Below, one piece after another: positions 8,164-16,723 of a DNA stretch of 64,000 nucleotides. Position 1 is the first letter of the stretch. Each line of letters starts with the position of its first letter. The notes beneath the pieces are model-generated. The model saw nothing but the letters and a program-made list of their open reading frames with translations, had not been told where the DNA came from and made no database searches. Source of the stretch: Gordonia westfalica (GTDB lineage: Bacteria > Actinomycetota > Actinomycetes > Mycobacteriales > Mycobacteriaceae); assembly GCF_900105725.1 (NCBI RefSeq), contig NZ_FNLM01000034.1, positions 4,216,001 through 4,280,000 on the forward strand, read 5' to 3'. The position numbers were made by a program, and so were the translations under genes.

Positions 8164-9113
8164 GTCAGGAGATCGACTCCGAAGCTCGAGACGACATCGC
8201 GCATCTCCGCCACGAATCGCTCGGCCTGGGCGGTCAACGAGACCGAGGCATGCCCGATCCAACCGATCTCGATGCGCTCGTCCACGTCGAGCGGAACAGC
8301 GACTATCGACGGATCCAGATCGTCGGAGATGATGCCGGTCGAGATGGTGTAACCGCCGAGACCGATCATCAGGTTGAAGATGGTTGCTCGGTCGCTCACG
8401 CGGATGTCCTGCTTCGATGAACGTGTGGAGAGGATTTCTTCGGCGAGGTAGAACGAGTTGTTCACGCCCTGGTCGAACGTCAGCCGCGGCAGGTCTTCGA
8501 GATCCTCCAGCGTGACGATCTCTTTCCCCGCAAGCGGGTTGGTGCGGGCGATGAAGATGTGCGGTGCCGTGAAGAACATCGGCGTAAAGGTCAGCCCCGC
8601 TTCGCGGAGCAGTTTGTTGATCACATTCGCGTTGAAACTGTTGCGATAGAGCACACCGACCTCACTCCGCAGAGTGCGAACATCCTCGATGATGTCCCAC
8701 GTCCGGGTCTCGCGAAGACTGAACGCGTATTCGGCGGCGTCGGACGCTTTCACCATGCGAGCAAAGGCATCGACGACGAATGAGTAGTGTTGCGTGGATA
8801 CGGCCAGGAGCCGGCGCGAGGGGCCGCGCCCGAGATACCGCTGCTCCAGCAGTTCCGCTTGTTCGACGACCTGGCGCGCGTAGCCGAGAAACTCTGCCCC
8901 GTCGTCGGTGAGAGTGACTCCCCGGTTCGAGCGGACGAACAGTGAACGTCCGAGCCGACTTTCGAGGTCCTTGAGCGCCGCGGACATGGTCGGTTGAGCC
9001 ACATAGAGCATGTCTGCCGCGGCACTGATCGATCCCTCCGCGGCGACCTCCACGAAGTAGCGCAGTTGCTGCAGGGTGATCCCCCGCAGCGCTCTCGCAG
9101 CCTGCCGTGCCAT
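8160..9113 (-). CDS. LysR-family transcriptional regulator, probable mesXD regulator
   Basis: A 317-residue LysR regulator. The N-terminal winged helix-turn-helix is at about residues 12-72: TLQQLRYFVEVAAEGSIS, then AAADMLYVAQPTMSAALKDL, then LGRSLFVRSNRGVTLTDDG. An effector domain from about 100 to 305 follows. It lies upstream of mesX in the same orientation, separated by 229 bp that contain the palindrome and structured leader. That arrangement suggests it controls methionine synthesis, as MetR-type regulators do, but the effector is not readable. It is co-directional with its presumed targets, not divergent as is usual for LysR. Confidence 0.9.
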   Translation of the reverse strand: MARQAARALRGITLQQLRYFVEVAAEGSISAAADMLYVAQPTMSAALKDLESRLGRSLFVRSNRGVTLTDDGAEFLGYARQVVEQAELLEQRYLGRGPSRRLLAVSTQHYSFVVDAFARMVKASDAAEYAFSLRETRTWDIIEDVRTLRSEVGVLYRNSFNANVINKLLREAGLTFTPMFFTAPHIFIARTNPLAGKEIVTLEDLEDLPRLTFDQGVNNSFYLAEEILSTRSSKQDIRVSDRATIFNLMIGLGGYTISTGIISDDLDPSIVAVPLDVDERIEIGWIGHASVSLTAQAERFVAEMRDVVSSFGVDLLT

Positions 9114-9251
9114 TCCAGAAGACTAACGAAGCCACCGACGTCAACCGCGTCGGGCGCGATCACCTCGACGTCGACGCCGGATCAGAGGACACGGAACCCA
9201 GGTCGAAGTCCGGATTGGTCGACCACAACCGTCGGCGGGGTGGCGGTCGGC

Positions 9252-11171
9252 TCAGCCCGCCTCGATCGCCCCGGTGAACTGACTCTCGTAGAGACGGCAG
9301 TATGCACCGCGGGCGGCGAGGAGTTCCTCATGGTTGCCCTGCTCGACGATGTGGCCGTCCTCCATCACCACGATCACGTCGGCGTCGCGCACCGTCGAGA
9401 GTCGGTGTGCGATCACGAAACTCGTGCGATCGGTGCGCAGGTTGGCCATCGCCTTCTGGATGAGCAGCTCGGTGCGGGTGTCGACGGAGCTGGTGGCCTC
9501 GTCGAGGATGAGGATCGTGGGCCGGGCGAGGAACGCCCGGGCGATCGTGATGAGCTGCCGCTCACCGGCACTGACACCGCCGCCCTCGTCGTCGAGAACG
9601 GTGTCGTAACCGTCCGGGAGTGTCCGGACGAAGTGGTCGACATGGCTCATCCGGGCGGCTTCGAGCACCTCCTCGCGGGATGCGGACGGGTCGCCGTAGG
9701 CGATGTTGTCGAAGATCGTCCCGCCGAACAGCCACGAGTCCTGCAGCACCATGCCGGTGCGCTCGCGCAGGTCGTCGCGGGTCATCTCGGCCGAGTCCAC
9801 GCCGTCGACACGGATGGTTCCGGAATCGACGTCGTAGAACCGCATGATCAGGTTGACCAGGGTGGTCTTGCCGGCGCCGGTCGGCCCGACGATCGCGACC
9901 ATGTGTCCGGCACGCGCTGTCAGGGTGAGGTTCTCGATCAGCGGCTTGTCCTCGACGTAGCGGAACGAGACGTCGTCGAACTCGATGAGCCCGTTGTCGA
10001 CCGCGGGGGTCTTCGGGTTCGCCACGTCCGGGGTCTGCTCGTCGGCGTCGAGGATGTCGAAGATGCGCTCGGCAGAGGCGACACCGCTCTGCATGAGATT
10101 GATCATCGACCCGATCTGGGTCAGCGGCTGCGTGAACTGGCGTGAGTACTGGATGAACGCCTGCACCTCGCCGAGGCTCAGCGAACCCGACGCCACGCGC
10201 AGGCCACCGACGACGGCGACGGCCACGTAGTTGAGGTTCCCGAGGAACATGATGGTCGGCATGATGACGCCGGAGATGAACTGTGCACGCCAACTCGACT
10301 GGTACAGCTTCTCGTTGCGCTCGTCGAAGGTGGCCTCGATCTCGCGCTGACGGCCGAAGGCGGTGACCAGCTCGTGGCCGGTGAACGCCTCCTCGACCTG
10401 GGCGTTGAGAGCCCCGGTCGACGCCCACTGCGCGGAGAAGTGCGGCTTGGAACGCTTCGCGATGACGGCGGTCGCGATGATCGCCAGCGGTACGGTCGCG
10501 ACCGCGATCAGTGCGAGCAGCGGCGAGATCCAGATCATCATCACCAGCAGGGCGATCACGGTCAGCACCGAGTTCACGAACTGGGCGACGGTCTGCTGCA
10601 TGCTCTGCGACAGGTTGTCGAGGTCGTTGGTGACCCGGCTCAGCAGCTCACCGCGCGGCATCGTGTCGTAGTACCGCAGGGGCAGACGGTGGACCTTCTC
10701 CTCGACCCGGGCGCGCAGCTCCCGGATCGTCTCGACCACGACGATGTTCAGCAGGTATGCGGCCAGCCAGGCCAGCCCGGACGCCACGACGTACATCGCG
10801 AAGGTGATGAACAGGACTCGGCCGACGTCGCCGAAATCCACTCCGACGCCGGGTGTCACATCCATCGACGAGACCATGTCGGCGAAGGTGTCGTCACCCT
10901 GGGCGCGCAGACCTCCGACCGCCTGGTCCTTCGACACGCCCGCCGGCAGCATGCGGCCGATGACCCCGTTGAAGACGAGGTCGGTGGCATGTCCGAGGAC
11001 GCGCGGCGCGATGGCCAGCAGGATCACCGAGCCGACGATCGAGGTGAGGGTGACCGTCATCAGTCCGCGGTACGAACCGAGCTGGGCGACAACCCTTTTG
11101 ATCGACGGCCAGAACGAGCGGGGCTTGGATTCGGGGCCGCCGGCCGCCATCGGTCCACCCGGGCGGGTCAT
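9252..11171 (-). CDS. ABC transporter, fused permease-ATPase (subunit 2 of heterodimer)
   Basis: A 639-residue type IV half-transporter with a six-helix membrane domain (about 30-370) and a nucleotide-binding domain. The ATG at 11171 overlaps the preceding ABC gene's stop (ATGA). Walker A is GPTGAGKTT and Walker B ILILDEATSSVD is canonical with the catalytic Glu. The signature reads VSAGE, not LSGGQ. It therefore supplies the active Walker site while its own signature belongs to the degenerate site. It resembles mycobacterial Rv1272c-type proteins, which have been linked to lipid transport. There is an unusually long periplasmic insert between TM1 and TM2. Confidence 0.9.
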   Translation of the reverse strand: MTRPGGPMAAGGPESKPRSFWPSIKRVVAQLGSYRGLMTVTLTSIVGSVILLAIAPRVLGHATDLVFNGVIGRMLPAGVSKDQAVGGLRAQGDDTFADMVSSMDVTPGVGVDFGDVGRVLFITFAMYVVASGLAWLAAYLLNIVVVETIRELRARVEEKVHRLPLRYYDTMPRGELLSRVTNDLDNLSQSMQQTVAQFVNSVLTVIALLVMMIWISPLLALIAVATVPLAIIATAVIAKRSKPHFSAQWASTGALNAQVEEAFTGHELVTAFGRQREIEATFDERNEKLYQSSWRAQFISGVIMPTIMFLGNLNYVAVAVVGGLRVASGSLSLGEVQAFIQYSRQFTQPLTQIGSMINLMQSGVASAERIFDILDADEQTPDVANPKTPAVDNGLIEFDDVSFRYVEDKPLIENLTLTARAGHMVAIVGPTGAGKTTLVNLIMRFYDVDSGTIRVDGVDSAEMTRDDLRERTGMVLQDSWLFGGTIFDNIAYGDPSASREEVLEAARMSHVDHFVRTLPDGYDTVLDDEGGGVSAGERQLITIARAFLARPTILILDEATSSVDTRTELLIQKAMANLRTDRTSFVIAHRLSTVRDADVIVVMEDGHIVEQGNHEELLAARGAYCRLYESQFTGAIEAG

Positions 11172-12901
11172 GCGCGCTCCTCCACGGCCAGCTGGGATTC
11201 GGCGATCTCGGCGTAGGTGGGACACGACGCCAGCAGGTCGTCGTGTGTGCCGATGCCGACGATGCGGCCGCGGTCGAGGACGACGATCTGCTCGGCGTCG
11301 ACGATGGTCGAGATGCGTTGGGCGACGACGATCACGGATGCGTCCCGGGTGGCGGGCCGCAGCGCCGCGCGCAGCTTGGCGTCGGTGGTGAGGTCGAGCG
11401 CCGAGAACGAGTCGTCGAACAGGTAGATCGCGGGACGGCGGACCAGCGCGCGGGCGATCGCGAGCCGCTGCCGCTGTCCGCCGGAGACGGTGGTGCCACC
11501 CTGCGAGACCTTGGTGTCGAGGCCATCCGGCATCGCGGAGACGAACTCCTCGGCCTGCGCGATGCGCAGCGCCGCCCAGATCTCTTCGTCGGTGGCGTCG
11601 GACTTGCCGTGCCGGATGTTGGACCGGATGGTCCCGGAGAACAGGTACGGGCGCTGCGGGACGAGACCGATCACCGACCGCAGTTCGTCGGGATCGAGTC
11701 GCTTGACGTCGGTGCCGCCCACGCTCACCGTCCCCGCGGTGGCGTCGATGAGCCGGGGGACGAGACCGAGGAGCGTCGTCTTGCCGGAACCGGTCGATCC
11801 GACGATGGCCGTCGTGGTGCCCGGTGTCACGCCGAAGCTGATGCCCCGCAACACCGGATCGTCGGCGCCGGGATAGCGGAACTCGGCGTCGTCGAATTCC
11901 ACGGTGCCGGGATGTCCGGAGAAGCCGATCGGGTTGAGCGGCGGATGCACCGAGGTCTCGGTGTCGAGGACCTCGGTGATGCGCTCGGCACAGACCGCCG
12001 CGCGCGGAGCCATCATGGCCAGGAACGACGCCATCATCACCGACATCAGGATCTGCATCACGTAGCTCATCAACGCGGTGAGCGCGCCGATCTCGACGCT
12101 GCCGTCCGACACGGCGTGCCCGCCGAACCAGATGACCGCGACGATCGTGACGTTCGTGATCACCAGGACCAGGGGGAACATCAGCGCCATCAGCTTGCCG
12201 ACCCGCAGTGTGGCCTCGGCGAGATGGTCGTTGGCGGCGGCGAAACGCTTCCGCTCGTGCTCTTCACGGACGAAGGCACGCACCACGCGGATACCGGTGA
12301 TCTGTTCCCGCAGAACCCGGTTCACCGCGTCGATTCGTTCCTGCATCGAGCGGAAACCGGGGATCATGCGGGCGATGACGAGACCCATCGACAGCCCGAG
12401 GATCGGCACCGCGATCGCGATGACCCACCACAGTGCCGGGGCCTCGCGGATGCCCATGATGATGCCGCCGAAACACATGATGGGCGCCATCACGAGGATC
12501 GCGCTGCTCATCACGATCAGCATCTGCACCTGCTGGACGTCGTTCGTCGTTCGCGTGATCAACGACGGTGCGCCGAAGGTGCCGACCTCGCGGGCGGAGA
12601 ACGAGTTCACCCGGTGCAGGAGATCGCCGCGGATGTCGCGGCCCACACCGAGAGCGGCCCGGGCGCCGAAGAACTGCGCGATGATCGTCGCCACGATCTG
12701 CACGACGCTCACCAGCAGCATCCACCCGCCGATGCGCAGGATGTAGCCGGTGTCACCGGTCGCCACGCCGTTGTCGATGATGTCGGCGTTCAGACTCGGC
12801 AGGTACAGCATCGCCGCGGTCGCCACCAGCTGCAGCGACACCACCATGACGATGTTGATGCGGTACCGCTCTAGGTACGTACGAATGAGGCGGGTCAACA
12901 T
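11168..12901 (-). CDS. ABC transporter, fused permease-ATPase (subunit 1 of heterodimer)
   Basis: A 577-residue half-transporter with TM helices in residues about 15-300, then an ATPase domain. Walker A is GSTGSGKTT and the signature is a canonical VSGGQRQR. Walker B reads IYLFDDSFSALD, with Asp-Ser where the catalytic Asp-Glu should be. The residue pattern is complementary to the downstream subunit, which is the textbook signature of a heterodimer with one degenerate ATP site. It resembles Rv1273c. It is coupled to its partner by a 4-bp overlap. The cargo is unknown. Confidence 0.9.
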   Translation of the reverse strand: MLTRLIRTYLERYRINIVMVVSLQLVATAAMLYLPSLNADIIDNGVATGDTGYILRIGGWMLLVSVVQIVATIIAQFFGARAALGVGRDIRGDLLHRVNSFSAREVGTFGAPSLITRTTNDVQQVQMLIVMSSAILVMAPIMCFGGIIMGIREAPALWWVIAIAVPILGLSMGLVIARMIPGFRSMQERIDAVNRVLREQITGIRVVRAFVREEHERKRFAAANDHLAEATLRVGKLMALMFPLVLVITNVTIVAVIWFGGHAVSDGSVEIGALTALMSYVMQILMSVMMASFLAMMAPRAAVCAERITEVLDTETSVHPPLNPIGFSGHPGTVEFDDAEFRYPGADDPVLRGISFGVTPGTTTAIVGSTGSGKTTLLGLVPRLIDATAGTVSVGGTDVKRLDPDELRSVIGLVPQRPYLFSGTIRSNIRHGKSDATDEEIWAALRIAQAEEFVSAMPDGLDTKVSQGGTTVSGGQRQRLAIARALVRRPAIYLFDDSFSALDLTTDAKLRAALRPATRDASVIVVAQRISTIVDAEQIVVLDRGRIVGIGTHDDLLASCPTYAEIAESQLAVEERA

Positions 12902-12998
12902 CTGGGCGCCGGGAGCGGAGCGAGCGGGCCTGGTGTCACTGCGATCACCTGCGCCAGACTAGTTGCCTGCGCTAAGTGACGTGCGTCGGTCTCGTCGC

Positions 12999-13799
12999 TC
13001 AGCCGCCGAACAGCGCGACGGCCGCCTCCCCGGTATGAGTGAGGTAGGTGAACGACTCCTGGAAGTAGAGGTTCACCACGTCGGCGTCGTGGGAGTCGTA
13101 GCCGATCGACACGTCCTGTCCGATCGTCAGCTCGAAGTCGCCGCCACGGGTGCTCATGACGAATGCGCCGCGGATGGCCGGCGCCCAGACGATGTCCCCG
13201 TCGAGGAGCCGCTGGATGTGCTGGCGGATGGGGTAGCCGTGGTTCGATGTCTCGTTGACCTGGGTGTACACCTCGGCCGACATGGCGACCGAGTACGGCC
13301 CGTCGACCGAGGCGAGCCGCAGGGTGGTCAGTGCCTGACTGACGGCCTCCGGGTAGTCGCGGACGTCCTCGGGCAGCTGGATCGGGGTCGCCGTGGCCTC
13401 GGTGCGGATACCGCTGATCGATGCGGCGGCATAGCCCTCGAAGATCGCCCGGTCCTCGGCGAGCGCGAGCTGGCGCGCGGCCTCGACGACCGGATCCCAG
13501 TCGGAGTCCTGCGCGCCGCGGTCCACATCGTCGATGGCCTCACGGGAGACGGTGAACGGCACCTTCAACTCGACGAGGGACTGGGTGCGCCGGATGAAGG
13601 CCTGGATGCCGTCGGCCGGCGAGTCGATCTTGCTGCGATGGCCCAGCGTCACCGCGGCCGTGTCGGCACCCATAGGACCCTTCACGTCGACGAGCCGGCG
13701 ACCGGCGACGTTCCGCTTGAACGACCGGGTCGCCTCCTCCTCGATCTCCGCCCACGCGGCCTCGGAGATGGGAGCGAGCTCGCGGTGCAGGTTGTTCAT
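12999..13799 (-). CDS. enc: Encapsulin nanocompartment shell protein (family 1)
   Basis: A 266-residue HK97-fold shell protein. Its opening MNNLHRELAPISEAAWAEIE and the stretches AGRRLVDVKGPMGADTAAV, VPFTVSREAIDDVDRGA and FTYLTHTGEAAV are characteristic of family 1 encapsulins such as mycobacterial Cfp29. Family 1 shells self-assemble into icosahedral cages and trap proteins bearing a short C-terminal tag. An AGGAGG sits properly before the ATG. The gene is 66 bp downstream of the DyP peroxidase, whose C-terminus carries that tag, so they form a cargo-shell operon. Full length. Confidence 0.95.
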   Translation of the reverse strand: MNNLHRELAPISEAAWAEIEEEATRSFKRNVAGRRLVDVKGPMGADTAAVTLGHRSKIDSPADGIQAFIRRTQSLVELKVPFTVSREAIDDVDRGAQDSDWDPVVEAARQLALAEDRAIFEGYAAASISGIRTEATATPIQLPEDVRDYPEAVSQALTTLRLASVDGPYSVAMSAEVYTQVNETSNHGYPIRQHIQRLLDGDIVWAPAIRGAFVMSTRGGDFELTIGQDVSIGYDSHDADVVNLYFQESFTYLTHTGEAAVALFGG

Positions 13800-13865
13800 G
13801 GTGGCCTCCTGGTGCGGTGGTGACGGGCGGTGGGTCTGTCGGCGTGGGTCGGTGTCGGGCTGGGA

Positions 13866-14870
13866 CTAGTGCAGGGAACCGATTCCCAGGGAACCGTCGG
13901 CGCGGCCGGACGGGACCTGGGTGGTGGGTTCGGATGTCTGGGGTGCGGGCGGCAGATCCTCGAGGAAGTCGAGGGTCGGGGTGAAGAACTGCGCACCGGT
14001 GACGGCGGTGGTGAAGTCGAGGAGGCGGTCGTAGGTCCCCGGCGGATCGCCGATGAACATCTTGCGCAGCATCTCCTCGGTGACGTCGGGTCCGGCGGAG
14101 TAGGCGATGTAGAAAGTGCCGTTCTCGCCGGCCCCGGAGACGTCTCCGTAGGGCATGTTGTCGCGGACGACGTCGATCTCCTCGCCGTTCTCGTCCTCGA
14201 CCTTGTTGAGCGCGATGTGCGAGTTGACGGGCTTCACGTCGTCGGACATCTCGACGTTGTCGAGCTTGGTCCGCCCGATCGCGGCTTCCTGGTCGCTCGT
14301 GCTCAGGTCGTTCCACGATGACAGGTCGTGGACGTAGCGCTGGATCGCGACGTAGCTGCCGCCGGCGAAGTCGGGGTCCTCGTCGCCGACGGTGATCGCG
14401 TCGACCGCGGCCTGTCCGATCGGGTTCTCGGTGCCGTCGACGAAGCCGATGAGATCGCGCAGGTCGAAGTAGCGGAAGCCGTGCACCTCGTCGACGACGG
14501 TCACCGCCTCGCCGAGGGCGTCGGTGATCAGACGGCCGAGCTCGAAGCACAGGTCCATCTGGTCGGACTTGATGTGCACCAGCAGATCGGCCGGGGTGGC
14601 CGGCGCGGTGTGGACCTCGCCCTCATACGGGACGAACGGGCGCAGCGACAGTGGGCGGGGCCCGTCGAAGAGTCGGTCCCAGGCATCCGAACCGATCGAG
14701 ACGATGCCCGCCAGCGCGGCCTCGGGGGCACGCGAGGACACCGCGTTGTTGAGGCCCGGGATCTCCTCCAGCACATCACGAACCGTGTCCTCGCCACCGT
14801 CGCTGATGGTGAGGACGAGAAAGATCGCCGACTTGGTCTTTCGGGTCAGGATCGTCTGCGGGACCGGCAC
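13866..14870 (-). CDS. dyp: DyP-type heme peroxidase with encapsulin cargo-loading tag
   Basis: A 334-residue dye-decolorising peroxidase. The GxxDG motif is GFVDG (about 142-146), with the catalytic Asp near 145, and the probable proximal heme His near 218 in NSHIALNKV. After the catalytic domain a flexible Pro/Thr/Ser linker ends in DGSLGIGSLH, a classic encapsulin targeting peptide. It should be packaged in the shell encoded next door and use H2O2 to oxidise bulky reductants. GTG at 14870 is preferred because AGGG sits 8 nt upstream; a TTG at 14876 is the alternative. It follows the FAD dehydrogenase by 114 bp. Confidence 0.95.
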   Translation of the reverse strand: MPVPQTILTRKTKSAIFLVLTISDGGEDTVRDVLEEIPGLNNAVSSRAPEAALAGIVSIGSDAWDRLFDGPRPLSLRPFVPYEGEVHTAPATPADLLVHIKSDQMDLCFELGRLITDALGEAVTVVDEVHGFRYFDLRDLIGFVDGTENPIGQAAVDAITVGDEDPDFAGGSYVAIQRYVHDLSSWNDLSTSDQEAAIGRTKLDNVEMSDDVKPVNSHIALNKVEDENGEEIDVVRDNMPYGDVSGAGENGTFYIAYSAGPDVTEEMLRKMFIGDPPGTYDRLLDFTTAVTGAQFFTPTLDFLEDLPPAPQTSEPTTQVPSGRADGSLGIGSLH

Positions 14871-14984
14871 GCCCAATACCCTAGCCGACGCATGTCCGAA
14901 ATTCGATCACCGACGGGGATGCGAAAATGTAGGGCAGGCAACCCTTTTCGGAACCGGGTTCGGACACCGCGCCGGAGTGTGGGA

Positions 14985-16646
14985 TCAGCCGCGCGCGACG
15001 GCCCTACCGGCCGCGCGACCGGAGAAGATGCACCCGCCCAGGAAGGTGCCCTCGAGGGCGTTGTAGCCGTGTACCCCGCCGCCGCCGAAGCCCGCGACCT
15101 CGCCGGCCGCGAACAGGCCGTCGAACGCGCTGCCGTCGGGTCGCAGCACCTGCGAGTCGAGGTTGGTCTCGAGGCCGCCGAGGGTCTTGCGCGTGAGGAC
15201 GTTGAGCCGCACCGCGATCAGGGGTCCGTGAGCGGGGTCGAGGATGCGATGCGGCTTGGCCACGCGAACGATCTTGTCGCCGATGAACTGTCGGGCGTTG
15301 TTGATCGCCATCAGCTGGGCGTCCTTGGAGAACTTGTTCTCCACCTCGGCGTCGCGGGCGGAGATGACGCGCTCGATGTGCGCGAGGTCGAGCTCGGGGC
15401 CGCGCGCGATCGCGTTCATCCCGCTGACGAGTTCGGGCAGGTTGTCGGCGACCACGAAGTCGATGCCGTTGCGTACGAACGCATCCACCGGAGCGGCCGC
15501 GCCCTTGGCGAGGCGGCTCTTTGCGGCCAGCTTGAGATCCTTGGAGGTGATGTCGGGGTTCTGCTCGGAGCCCGACAGCATGAACTCCTTCTCGACGATG
15601 GATTGGGTGAGGATGAACCACGAATAGTCGTGACCGGCGGCGAGGATCGCTTTCATCGTCGAGTTCGTGTCGAAGCCCGGGAAGTTCGGCGGCGCGAGCC
15701 GATTGCCGTTGGCGTCGAGCCACAACGACGACGGGCCGGGGATGATCCGGATGGCGTGGTCGGGCCAGATCGGGTCCCAGTTGTGGATGCCCTCGGTGTA
15801 GTGCCACATGCGGTCACGGTTCACGATGCTCGCGCCCGCGTCCTCGCTGATCCCCAGCATGCGTCCGTCGACATGTGCCGGAACCCCGGAGATCATCGTC
15901 TTCGGTGCCGGTCCCAGACGATCGACCGGCCAGTTCTTGCGGATCAGATCGTGGTTGTGGCCGATGCCGCCGGAGGTCACGATGACCGCTCCCGCACGAA
16001 TCTCGAACTCGCCCACCACATCGCGGTCCGACGCCTTGCCGCGTTCGAGGTCGGTCGGCGCGAGGGTGGCTCCCCGCACGCCGACTGCGACACCGTCGTC
16101 GACGACGAGTTCGTCGACGCGATGGCGGAACCGGAACTCGACCAGTCCGCGTTTCTCGGCTTCGAGGACGGGTTCGGCGAAGATCCGCACCACCTCGGGC
16201 CCGGTGCCCCAGGTGAGATGGAAGCGGGGTACGGAATTGCCGTGACCGTCGGCGAAACCGCCGCCGCGTTCGGCCCAGCCGACGATCGGGGTGATGCGCA
16301 GCCCGAGGTCGTGCAGATACTGCCGCTTCTCGGTGGCCGCGAAGTCGACGTACGCCCGGGCCCACTGACGCGGCCAGTAGTCCTCGTCGTCGCGGTCGAA
16401 TCCCGCCGACCCCATCCAGTCCTGCAGCGCGAGGTCCGCGGAGTCGGAGATGCCGAGCCGGCGCTGCTCCGGGGTGTCGACCATGAAGAGCCCGCCCAGC
16501 GACCAGAATGCCTGTCCGCCAAGGTTGTTGCGGTTCTCCTGGTCGACGACCACCACGCGTCGACCGGCCTTGGTGAGCTCATATGTCGCGACCAGACCCG
16601 CCAGACCCGCACCGACGACCACCGCGTCGGCCACCTGCTTCGTCAC
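14985..16646 (-). CDS. FAD-binding dehydrogenase (Rv0785-like, KstD/fumarate reductase superfamily)
   Basis: A 553-residue flavoprotein of the FAD_binding_2 superfamily. The dinucleotide motif VVVGAGLAGLVATYEL is at residues 8-23, GGQAFWSLGG follows, and the C-terminal FAD-contact region reads GEVAGFGGGGVHGYNALEG. Size and motifs resemble mycobacterial Rv0785 proteins. The superfamily includes 3-ketosteroid dehydrogenases and fumarate reductases; the substrate here is unknown. In M. tuberculosis the Rv0785 gene also lies in the general region of the DyP/encapsulin pair (Rv0798c-Rv0799c), so the linkage may be conserved. Confidence 0.85.
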   Translation of the reverse strand: MTKQVADAVVVGAGLAGLVATYELTKAGRRVVVVDQENRNNLGGQAFWSLGGLFMVDTPEQRRLGISDSADLALQDWMGSAGFDRDDEDYWPRQWARAYVDFAATEKRQYLHDLGLRITPIVGWAERGGGFADGHGNSVPRFHLTWGTGPEVVRIFAEPVLEAEKRGLVEFRFRHRVDELVVDDGVAVGVRGATLAPTDLERGKASDRDVVGEFEIRAGAVIVTSGGIGHNHDLIRKNWPVDRLGPAPKTMISGVPAHVDGRMLGISEDAGASIVNRDRMWHYTEGIHNWDPIWPDHAIRIIPGPSSLWLDANGNRLAPPNFPGFDTNSTMKAILAAGHDYSWFILTQSIVEKEFMLSGSEQNPDITSKDLKLAAKSRLAKGAAAPVDAFVRNGIDFVVADNLPELVSGMNAIARGPELDLAHIERVISARDAEVENKFSKDAQLMAINNARQFIGDKIVRVAKPHRILDPAHGPLIAVRLNVLTRKTLGGLETNLDSQVLRPDGSAFDGLFAAGEVAGFGGGGVHGYNALEGTFLGGCIFSGRAAGRAVARG

Positions 16647-16723
16647 GACAACTCCTCACCCCGCGTCGATGTGCCGCGTGTCCTCACCCGGACACGTGAT
16701 CTCGAGAAGACATTAGCGCTGCG

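Noticed and set aside
7927..8262. Leader-peptide frame in front of mesX
   Set aside because: It is open over the leader but overlaps the lysR coding end and has no regulatory run of codons or RBS.
14929..14948. IdeR-like iron box upstream of DyP (GTAGGGCAGGCAACCCTTT)
   Set aside because: By eye it matches 13 of 19 positions in one orientation and fewer in the other, below what I would trust for an iron box without a scored matrix.
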